Below are positions 1 through 6,169 of a stretch of DNA of 6,896 bases, in pieces. Numbering within the stretch: the stretch's first letter is position 1; every line of letters begins with the position of its first letter. The translations under genes were made by a program, and so were the position numbers. Location: the NCBI GenBank assembly GCA_903903205.1, contig CAIUXU010000177.1, positions 1 through 6,896 on the forward strand, given 5' to 3'. This DNA comes from an uncultured Syntrophobacterales bacterium (lineage in GTDB: Bacteria; Desulfobacterota; Syntrophia; Syntrophales; UBA5619). The notes under the pieces were generated by a model that was not told the DNA's origin, did no database searches, and worked only from the letters and a program-made list of their open reading frames with translations.

Positions 1-1488
1 ATCTTTTATGCCGGTCACGGGAACATGGATACCATCACGAAGTCGGGGAGCTGGGTTCCGGTAGAAAGCGGTCTCCAAGATGCCTCGGCATGGATCGGCA
101 ACCACGATGTCAAAAACTATCTCAATGTTGATGCCATTAAGGCCAAGCACATCCTCCTCGTATCGGATTCCTGCTTTGCCGGTGACTTCTTCCGTGGACA
201 GAGGGGTACACTACCGGTAGTTACCGATGCCGTCATCAAGAAGGCATACCAGCTCTCTTCACGTCAAGCCATCACCAGTGGTGGTCTCGAACCGGTATCG
301 GATGCCGGGTTCGGAGGAAACAGCGTCTTTTCTCACTTCCTCGTTGCTGCCCTCAAGGATAACAAGAAGCCGCATCTCATCCCCTCTGACCTCTTCCCAG
401 CCGTTAAATCCGGAGTCGCACAAAATGCGGAACAGTTCCCGCAGTTGGGTGGACTCTATGGTGTCGGTGGGCAGGAAGGTGGCGAATACGTCTTCTTTCT
501 GAAGCAGGAAGGTCGCCTACAAGGTCTTGCGGCTGATAGTCAGGCTCGACAGGCTGAACTGGAACGGCTCAGGAGGATGGAAGCAGATGCCGCTAAGACC
601 AAGGAGAAGGAACAGGCCGAAATCAGCAGGAAAGAACGTGAGGTAGCGGAACTTGACGCACAGATAGCGGCAATGAAATCTCGGCTCGGCACCTCGGCAG
701 CAGGTGCGCAGGACAGCCTTCAAGGGATGCTGGCGATGGTCGAGCAGAAAGAAAAAGAAGCAACACAGCTCGAAGAGTTGAGAAAACAACGTGAGGGAGA
801 AGAACGGAAGCGCCAAGTCGAGATTACCAAACTCAAGGCAGAGGCTGAGGCCAGAAGGGTGGCAGCCATCGAGCAGGATATTACGACCTACCAGAAGATT
901 GTTGCCTCCCCCTATGGGAAGGACATGGCTTCTGCGGCATGGCAGAGTCTTGTGAGCAAATATCCGGAGGCGAAAAACACTGCGGTGGGTGATGTCAACG
1001 CCCTGAAAAGAGTTTTGAACCTTACTAAAGAGCAACTCACGCCCCGCAGGGCAGTTTATCAAGGAGTAACTTTTCAAGATAGTCAGAAGACCATCCGTGA
1101 TGGTCACTTCATCTCCTATAGCAACGGGACGGTCCTGGACACGCGAACAAACCTCATGTGGGCGGCGAGTGACAACGGGGCGAATATCGAATGGCAAAGC
1201 GCCAAGGCCTACTGTGAGAACTATCGGGGCGGTGGCTATACTGATTGGCGGATGCCAACGCAGGATGAACTGGAGAGGGTGTATGATAATTCTAAGACGT
1301 ATCAGTCTGCTTGTGGAAACAGTGTACATTTAACGGAATTGATCCGTCTTTCCTGTACTTGGGCGTGGGCTTCCGAAACACGCGGTTCCGATGCTGCCTA
1401 CTTCAATTTCAGCAGTGGCCTACGGGTCTGGCTTCACCAATCCTACGGCTACGACTACCGGGCCCTCCCAGTACGTTCCGTCAAATAG
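1..1488 (+). CDS. Caspase-like (peptidase C14) protein with coiled coil and C-terminal DUF1566 domain, 5' end missing
   Basis: The reading frame is open from base 1, so the gene starts upstream of the window; the ATG at base 25 is internal because the codons before it complete the caspase histidine motif. Counting codons from base 1, FYAGHG gives the catalytic His at codon 6 and SDSCFAG the catalytic Cys at codon 58 (bases 172-174). A canonical caspase-fold tail follows (SRQAITSGG, then VFSHFLVAAL). Codons about 165-293 are rich in Glu, Lys, Arg and Ala with heptad-like spacing, indicating a long coiled coil. Codons about 368-495 are a DUF1566 (Lcl C-terminal) domain with GTVLDTRTNLMW, GGGYTDWRMPTQDELE and a terminal RALPVRSVK. 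Family knowledge: bacterial C14 proteases (orthocaspases) cleave after basic residues and are often fused to sensor or binding modules. A role as a binding-triggered protease is inference. The N-terminus is outside the window, so a signal peptide cannot be judged. Family assignment is firm; substrate is unknown. Confidence 0.93.
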   Translation: MFYAGHGNMDTITKSGSWVPVESGLQDASAWIGNHDVKNYLNVDAIKAKHILLVSDSCFAGDFFRGQRGTLPVVTDAVIKKAYQLSSRQAITSGGLEPVSDAGFGGNSVFSHFLVAALKDNKKPHLIPSDLFPAVKSGVAQNAEQFPQLGGLYGVGGQEGGEYVFFLKQEGRLQGLAADSQARQAELERLRRMEADAAKTKEKEQAEISRKEREVAELDAQIAAMKSRLGTSAAGAQDSLQGMLAMVEQKEKEATQLEELRKQREGEERKRQVEITKLKAEAEARRVAAIEQDITTYQKIVASPYGKDMASAAWQSLVSKYPEAKNTAVGDVNALKRVLNLTKEQLTPRRAVYQGVTFQDSQKTIRDGHFISYSNGTVLDTRTNLMWAASDNGANIEWQSAKAYCENYRGGGYTDWRMPTQDELERVYDNSKTYQSACGNSVHLTELIRLSCTWAWASETRGSDAAYFNFSSGLRVWLHQSYGYDYRALPVRSVK

Positions 1489-1593
1489 ACAACCGGTGGT
1501 TTCTCGCCAAGCAACAAATGGGCTATCAGGGAGGCGCTTATAGAGGCTTCCACCATGAAAGCACCCGACGAAGGGAGGAAGAGATAAATAGAG

Positions 1594-1878
1594 ATGTACT
1601 ACCCCACGCCAGAAGAGTTCGCCCACGACATCGAATGGGCCAAGAAGATGATCATAAGGCAAGAGTCGGATCTCAGGCGATTACAGGATGGCTGGGGTAG
1701 ATGTAGCAACCATATACTCGGAGAGGAATATATCAAGGAGCTACATCTTACCATCCACAAGATCGAGGAGTCACTTGCCACGCTATCGGGTCTTTGTGTC
1801 GAATTAAAGAAACTATACCGAGAGAGTTACGGGATCGAGTACGGATCTGCTCAAAATAGGGAACCGACATTCCATTAG
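1594..1878 (+). CDS. Small helical protein of unknown function (94 aa)
   Basis: I do not recognise this protein. The frame is closed by a TAA at 1585-1587, so the ATG at 1594 is the first usable start. A purine-rich AAGGGAGGA lies at 1571-1579, about 14 bases upstream, which is further than ideal. The product looks mostly alpha-helical and charged, with two amphipathic stretches (residues about 6-32 and 42-75) around a short loop containing RCSNHILG. It has no signal peptide or membrane segment. It lies 105 bases after the caspase gene on the same strand with no terminator visible between them, so co-transcription is possible. Its composition is AT-richer than the genes to its right. It could be a small partner or immunity-type companion of the caspase protein, but that rests on position only. 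A spurious frame is also possible. Confidence 0.5.
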   Translation: MYYPTPEEFAHDIEWAKKMIIRQESDLRRLQDGWGRCSNHILGEEYIKELHLTIHKIEESLATLSGLCVELKKLYRESYGIEYGSAQNREPTFH

Positions 1879-1929
1879 GTGGCTATGCTACTAACGCGAG
1901 TTCGTAGAGGAGATGAAAACATCGGGCTT

Positions 1930-1967
1930 CGTCGCCATAGGGCTTGAGAAAAGCGGGCGAGGCGACG
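1930..1967. repeat. Inverted repeat, 7-bp arms around a 24-base loop
   Basis: CGTCGCC at 1930-1936 is the exact reverse complement of GGCGACG at 1961-1967. A second compact palindrome, TGCCCTTAGGGCA, follows at 1975-1987. Neither is followed by a T-run, so they are not typical intrinsic terminators. They sit in the non-coding stretch between the small helical gene and the synthetase promoter. Function unknown; chance is possible given the short arms. Confidence 0.3.
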
Positions 1968-2110
1968 CGGCAGTTGCCCTTAGGGCACCGGTTCAATAAA
2001 TCCGCCGTTCAATACAAAGTTGCTATTGGGGTCATCACGGTGAATGAACGAGTACGGGATGAAAGGTGGCATTTTTGGGGAATGTCCGAGCGGCAATGGC
2101 CAAAATCCAA

Positions 2111-2139
2111 TTGACAGGCAAGCCCCTTCTTTCTATACT
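2111..2139 (+). promoter_or_regulatory. Sigma-70 promoter for the synthetase gene
   Basis: The -35 box TTGACA (2111-2116) matches the consensus at all six positions. The spacer is exactly 17 bases (2117-2133) and the -10 box is TATACT (2134-2139), five of six. Transcription would be expected to begin about seven bases after the -10 box, at or within a base or two of the A of the ATG at 2146. This supports that start codon and predicts a leaderless or nearly leaderless mRNA. No operator is evident. Confidence 0.75.
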
Positions 2140-2145
2140 CCTGCC

Positions 2146-5100
2146 ATGAAAAATCAATGCCATATCAGTGATATCGATTCCTCGGCCGGGGCTGCCCGCA
2201 CCGTCGCCGCCCTCGTGGCCGATGCCGCACAGTGCCATCCCGAAGCCATCGCGCTGCTCGCCCCCGGGCGTCTTCCAGGAAGCTATGCCGATCTTCTCGA
2301 CACGATGACGTCCACCGCCCGGATCCTCCGCTCTATCGGCATCGGTGCCGGCGATCGGGTCGCCATGGTCGTCGACAACGGTCCCGAGATGGCGGCGCTC
2401 TTTCTGTCTGTCGCCGCCTGCGCCGTCAGCGCCCCGCTCAACCCTGCCCATCGCGAAGCGGAATTCGCCTTCTTCCTTGCGGACTTGAAGCCCAAGGCCC
2501 TCGTGGTCGGTGAAGGCAGCACATCGCCGGCGCTGGCAGTGGCGCTGGCAATGGACATCCCGATCCTAACACTCCACGCTTTCGAAGGCGGGCCCTGCTG
2601 CGCCTTTACCCTGCACCACCACGCGCCGGTCTGCGAAACTGCCCCCAGCGGCCCTGCCGTACCGGATGACTCCGCGCTTCTACTGTACACCTCCGGCACG
2701 ACCTCACGACCGAAACTCGTCGTTCTTACCCACGCGAATCTCTGGCATTCGGCGCATCACATCCGCCACTCGCTGGATCTTTCGCACCGAGACCGTTGTC
2801 TCAATGTAATGCCGCTCTTCCATATCCACGGCCTGGCCGGTGCCGTCCTCTCCTCCCTCGCTGCCGGGGCGAGCGTTGTCTGTACTACCGGTTTGGCGAC
2901 AGAGCGATTTTTCGAATGGCTGCAGGCATTTCATCCCACCTGGTACACCGCCGTTCCCACCATGCACAAGACCATCCTTGATCGCAGCGCTGCCTATGGC
3001 GATATCATCGCCGCCTGCCCGCTGCGCTTCGTCCGCTCCTGCTCCTCGGCGCTGCCGCCGCAGCTCATGGCCGAAATCGAAGGGGCCTTTGCCGCCCCGG
3101 TCCTGGAGGCCTACGGCATGACCGAAGCGGCCCACCAGATGTGCTGCAATCCACTGCCACCACTGGTGCGCAAACCCGGCTCGGTGGGCGTTGCCACCGG
3201 TCTCGACGTCACGATCATGAATGAGGCGGGCGATCTCCTTCCCGCCGGTCAGCGCGGTGAGGTTGTCATCCGCGGCGCCAACGTCACCCCGGGATATGCG
3301 GACAACGCCGCGGCCAATGCCGAGGCCTTTACGGGCGGGTGGTTGCGCACCGGCGATCTGGGGTTTCTTGACGCCGACGGCTATCTTTTCCTCAGCGGCC
3401 GCACGAAGGAGATCATCAACCGCGGGGGGGAGAAGATCTCGCCGCGGGAAATCGATGAAGTCCTGCTGGACCATCCCGCCGTTGCCCAGGCGCTCGCCTT
3501 CGCCGTCCCCGATTCGCGGTTTGGCGAGGAAGTTGCCGCGGCCGTCGTCCTTCGTCCCGGCGGCACTGTCTCCGAGCCGGAGCTTCAGGCATTTGCGGCA
3601 AAGCGCCTCAGCGACTTCAAGGTCCCCCGCGCCATTCTCATCCTGACTGAGATTCCCAAAGGGCCCACCGGCAAGCCGCAGCGGATCGGTCTTGCCGACA
3701 AGTTGGGCATCAGCTTCGAAAGCCGCGCCCCTTTCGTTGCCCCCCGGACGGCCCTCGAGGAGGACCTGTCCCGCCTCTGGCGTGACCTCCTCGGTAAGGG
3801 GGAGATCGGCGTTCTTGACACCTTTTGGAATCTGGGCGGCGACTCCCTCCAGGCTGCGCAAATGCTTGCGCGCGTGCGCCGGGACAGGGGCGCTGAGGTC
3901 CCCATTTTTGCCTTCTTTGCGGCACCCTCCGTCGAAGGGCTCGCCGCGGCAATCGCCTCTTACAGCGGCCCGACCCGGCCGCCGCTCCTGCATCAACCGC
4001 CTTCAGGCGAGGTTTCTCTTTCCTCCCCTCAGGAGCGCATGTGGATTATCGCACAGATGGATGCCGACAGCAGCCCCTATACCCGCACCGCCATTTTTCG
4101 ATTTCGCGGCCCCCTCGATCTCTTCCGGGTCGGGCAGACGATTAACGGCATCGTGGCGCGTCACGAGATCCTCCGCACCACCTATCACCTCGGCAAGGGA
4201 GCGCTACGGCAGGAGATCCATCCACCGTACCCCATGGCTGTCGCTTTTCGCACAGCCGGCAGTCTCGATGCGGTCCGGAAACTCGCGGCCGCCGACATGA
4301 AGCGTCCCTTTGATCTGGCCCGGGACCCGGTCCTGCGCATCACACTCGTTCAGCTTGCGCCCGACGACCATTGCCTCATCCTCATTATCCATCACATCGC
4401 CTTCGACGGATGGTCCGCCGGCGTCTTTCTTTCTGAATTTGCCGCCATCTACCAGGAGTCCGCTCTCCCGGAACTGACCGTTCAGTACTCCGATTATGTC
4501 CGTTGGCAGCGATCCGGTGTTGACACCGCGGGCCTCGCCTGGTGGAAAGAACATCTCCAGGGACTCTCCGGCCCTTTATCGCTTCCCACGGATCACCCGC
4601 GACCTGCCTGTCAGACCTACCGGGGCAGGCGCGAAACCCTCACGCTGCCGCGGGAACTGATGGCTGCCGTCGAGGCCTTGAGCCGCCAGGAGAATGCGAC
4701 ACTCTTCATGACCCTGCTTGCCGCCTTTCAAACCCTGCTCCATCGCTACAGCGACAGCAGCGACATCGCAGTCGGCTGCCCAATGGCGAACCGCACCCCT
4801 GTCGAAACCGAACCCCTTATCGGCCTTTTCGTGAACACGCTGGTGATGCGAACGGACTGCTCCGGCAACCCTGCCTTTCGCGACCTGCTCTCGCGGGTGC
4901 GGCAGACCGCCGTTTCGGCCTACGGTCACGCCGATATCCCCTTCGAGAAAGTGGTCGATGTGCTGCGGCCTGAACGGAGCCTTGCCTACTCGCCCCTGTT
5001 CCAGGTCCTTTTCGACCTCCGGAACCTGCCCTGCGGCCCCCGCGAATTTGCCGACGTCACCGTCGAGCCGCTCGAGTTCGACCCCTGTGTCGCCCTCTTC

Positions 5101-5319
5101 GATCTGGTGCTCGATATTCAAACGACTGTGGCCGGACTCCGCTGCATACTGGACTGCAATGCCGATCTCTTTGCGGCGGCCACTGCCCTGCGGATCCTTG
5201 CGGACTACCGTACCGTGATAGAAAGTATCGTTCGCAACCCGGACACCCTTATCGGCGATCTCCAGCTACAGCGACCCGATCCCCGCCCCGCTGTCGGTCT
5301 CGGAGTGCAGGGGCCCTGA
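2146..5319 (+). CDS. Orphan NRPS-like synthetase: AAE3-type acyl ligase - carrier - LCL condensation domain
   Basis: Residues are counted from the ATG at 2146 (1057 aa). The adenylation domain (about 15-515) has A3 YTSGTTSRPK, A5 EAYGMTEAAHQ, A7 WLRTGDLG, A8 GRTKEIINRGGEKISPREI and the A10 lysine in PTGKPQR. These, together with MPLFHIHGL and NPLPP, resemble oxalyl-CoA-synthetase-type (AAE3/Pcs60) ligases. Amino-acid-activating domains carry an FDxS motif with an amino-binding Asp where this one has FHIHGL, so the substrate is probably a carboxylic acid (inference). The carrier domain has LGGDSLQA with the phosphopantetheine serine near residue 567. The condensation domain (about 620-1030) has SPQERMW, RHEILRTTY, the active-site HHIAFDG (749-755), YSDYVRWQ, GLFVNTLV, HADIPFEKVV and SPLFQVLFDL. 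No thioesterase or reductase follows. The frame extends upstream to an ATG at 2044, but those 34 codons look non-coding and contain the promoter. Coding GC is clearly higher than to the left. Confidence 0.93.
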   Translation: MKNQCHISDIDSSAGAARTVAALVADAAQCHPEAIALLAPGRLPGSYADLLDTMTSTARILRSIGIGAGDRVAMVVDNGPEMAALFLSVAACAVSAPLNPAHREAEFAFFLADLKPKALVVGEGSTSPALAVALAMDIPILTLHAFEGGPCCAFTLHHHAPVCETAPSGPAVPDDSALLLYTSGTTSRPKLVVLTHANLWHSAHHIRHSLDLSHRDRCLNVMPLFHIHGLAGAVLSSLAAGASVVCTTGLATERFFEWLQAFHPTWYTAVPTMHKTILDRSAAYGDIIAACPLRFVRSCSSALPPQLMAEIEGAFAAPVLEAYGMTEAAHQMCCNPLPPLVRKPGSVGVATGLDVTIMNEAGDLLPAGQRGEVVIRGANVTPGYADNAAANAEAFTGGWLRTGDLGFLDADGYLFLSGRTKEIINRGGEKISPREIDEVLLDHPAVAQALAFAVPDSRFGEEVAAAVVLRPGGTVSEPELQAFAAKRLSDFKVPRAILILTEIPKGPTGKPQRIGLADKLGISFESRAPFVAPRTALEEDLSRLWRDLLGKGEIGVLDTFWNLGGDSLQAAQMLARVRRDRGAEVPIFAFFAAPSVEGLAAAIASYSGPTRPPLLHQPPSGEVSLSSPQERMWIIAQMDADSSPYTRTAIFRFRGPLDLFRVGQTINGIVARHEILRTTYHLGKGALRQEIHPPYPMAVAFRTAGSLDAVRKLAAADMKRPFDLARDPVLRITLVQLAPDDHCLILIIHHIAFDGWSAGVFLSEFAAIYQESALPELTVQYSDYVRWQRSGVDTAGLAWWKEHLQGLSGPLSLPTDHPRPACQTYRGRRETLTLPRELMAAVEALSRQENATLFMTLLAAFQTLLHRYSDSSDIAVGCPMANRTPVETEPLIGLFVNTLVMRTDCSGNPAFRDLLSRVRQTAVSAYGHADIPFEKVVDVLRPERSLAYSPLFQVLFDLRNLPCGPREFADVTVEPLEFDPCVALFDLVLDIQTTVAGLRCILDCNADLFAAATALRILADYRTVIESIVRNPDTLIGDLQLQRPDPRPAVGLGVQGP

Positions 5320-5371
5320 TGACGATACAGGTGCAACGGCATGGCCAGGGGGAACAAATTGTATAAAGAAT

Positions 5372-5413
5372 AAAAACAGTGGGTTAGGAAGAAATTCCGC
5401 CCCCTGTTTTTTT
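5372..5413. terminator. Bidirectional intrinsic terminator between convergent genes
   Basis: The outer stem AAAAACAG (5372-5379) pairs with CTGTTTTT (5404-5411), and it continues after one mismatch with GGG (5381-5383) pairing with CCC (5400-5402). Inside is a second helix, GGAA (5387-5390) with TTCC (5395-5398), capped by GAAA. On the + strand the stem ends in seven T (5407-5413); on the - strand it ends in five T. It sits 53 bases after the synthetase stop and 55 bases before the end of the convergent deaminase gene, so it can serve both. Confidence 0.8.
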
Positions 5414-5467
5414 ATCTGAAATGGCCGTCCCCCGCAGCATCCCCAGCAGGCACAAGACCAATGAAAT

Positions 5468-5944
5468 TTAGGGCTCCGGTGCGGCATAGGAGAGGATGCG
5501 GCTACGGTCGACTACCTTGACGTTGACCATCTTTTTCTGTCCCTCTTCGTCGAGAAACACAACTTGGCCGATGCCGGCGTTGAAGATCATCCGCCAGCAC
5601 ATGAAACAGGGCATCCCGCTGCGGGGCTTCTGTTTTTGAAGACCGAAGATATACAAGGTGGCATCTTCCATCAAGTCGAAGTCTGCGCGGATGATCGCGT
5701 TCGCCTCTGCATGAACCGAATGACAGATCTCGTATTGTTCGCCACTGGGAATATGGAGTCGGTCCCTGACGCACTCCCCCCGCTCCAGGCAGCTTCGGAC
5801 ACCTGCGGCGGCGCCGTTGTAACCGGTGCTGATGATGGTGTGGTTTCTGACCAGAACGGCCCCGAACTGCGCCCGCAGGCAGGTTGAGCGGAGGCATGCG
5901 GTTTCGGCCATCTTCAGAAAGTAATCGTCCCATGAGAGTCTCAT
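5468..5944 (-). CDS. comEB: dCMP deaminase family protein (ComEB type)
   Basis: This 158-residue zinc-dependent deaminase most likely converts dCMP to dUMP in the cytoplasm to supply dTMP synthesis. The catalytic zinc site is visible as HAEAN (His78, catalytic Glu80) and MPCFMC (Cys113, Cys116). The N-terminal WDDYFLKMAETA, the RSTC-x-R-x(3)-GAV segment, STGYNGAAAG and HIPSGEQYEICHSVHAE are typical of the deoxycytidylate deaminase family, and Cys22 and Cys52 may belong to the structural zinc site known in phage T4 deaminase. Between the two catalytic motifs, GLQKQKPRSG replaces the short THQ usually found before PCxxC, so this belongs to a variant subfamily and strict dCMP specificity is uncertain. 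The start is well supported: GGAAGGAG lies 8 bases upstream (5953-5960 read on the - strand). The gene is monocistronic, convergent with the synthetase and divergent from miaB. Confidence 0.9.
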   Translation of the reverse strand: MRLSWDDYFLKMAETACLRSTCLRAQFGAVLVRNHTIISTGYNGAAAGVRSCLERGECVRDRLHIPSGEQYEICHSVHAEANAIIRADFDLMEDATLYIFGLQKQKPRSGMPCFMCWRMIFNAGIGQVVFLDEEGQKKMVNVKVVDRSRILSYAAPEP

Positions 5945-6029
5945 CTATTCTTCTCCTTCCCGTCGGATGAACGGATGTGCAATGTGTCCAATCTTGGAAA
6001 ATACATCGGACCCTGATTCATCGGAGGGC

Positions 6030-6058
6030 ATCATGACTCAGGAATGCCTTTTTGTCAA
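6030..6058 (-). promoter_or_regulatory. Probable sigma-70 promoter of the deaminase gene
   Basis: Read on the - strand, TTGACA (6058-6053) is a perfect -35 box. After a 17-base spacer comes CATGAT (6035-6030), four of six matches to TATAAT including the key A at position 2 and T at position 6. The expected start point is near 6023, giving a leader of roughly 80 bases before the ATG at 5944. The -35 box overlaps that of the divergent miaB promoter. Confidence 0.5.
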
Positions 6059-6080
6059 TTGCCGGAGTGCGATCTATAAA
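6052..6080 (+). promoter_or_regulatory. Probable sigma-70 promoter of miaB
   Basis: TTGTCA (6052-6057, five of six) is separated by exactly 17 bases from TATAAA (6075-6080, five of six). The expected start is near 6087, leaving a leader of about 83 bases before the TTG start at 6170. A TTGACT at 6109-6114 further down lacks a well-spaced -10 partner and is judged weaker. Confidence 0.55.
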
Positions 6081-6169
6081 AAAGATCCCTCAATTCCATA
6101 AAAAGCTGTTGACTATCCCTCCTTCCTATATTAATTCAGTTCCGAGTGTTTTGATGAGGAAGAGTCGGT

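Noticed and set aside
517..1329. A 270-codon open frame on the - strand opposite the caspase gene
   Set aside because: It is antisense to the coiled coil and DUF1566 domain; its Phe/Leu-rich runs simply mirror the Glu/Lys/Arg codons of the coiled coil.
1913..1999. A 28-codon frame starting MKTSGF after the small helical gene
   Set aside because: GAGG sits only two bases before the ATG, there is no homology I can recognise, and it overlaps the inverted repeats; too short to support.
1989..2007. tRNA T-arm-like GGTTCAATAAATCC
   Set aside because: The loop has the wrong length and there is no acceptor, D or anticodon arm upstream; not a tRNA or a convincing attachment-site remnant.
1991..2015. 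Direct repeat GTTCAATA at 1991-1998 and 2008-2015
   Set aside because: Only two 8-base copies, with no transposase, no further units and no CRISPR-like spacing; best explained by chance.
1489..2110. Search for a DGR template repeat or reverse transcriptase next to the DUF1566 gene
   Set aside because: No stretch resembles the 3' end of the caspase-DUF1566 gene, and no reverse-transcriptase frame is present in the window.
1944..2114. A TTG-started 57-codon frame crossing the region before the synthetase
   Set aside because: No ribosome binding site at a suitable distance and no recognisable family; it could be a gene remnant but nothing in the sequence proves it.
2704..3996. A 430-codon open frame on the - strand
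   Set aside because: It lies wholly antisense to the adenylation and carrier domains, and its sequence is a low-complexity Gly/Arg/Ala-rich shadow of GC-rich codons with no recognisable domain.
6109..6136. Second promoter-like pair TTGACT with TATATT or TTAATT before miaB
   Set aside because: TATATT gives only a 12-base spacer, and TTAATT is a poor -10 box; the pair at 6052-6080 fits much better.
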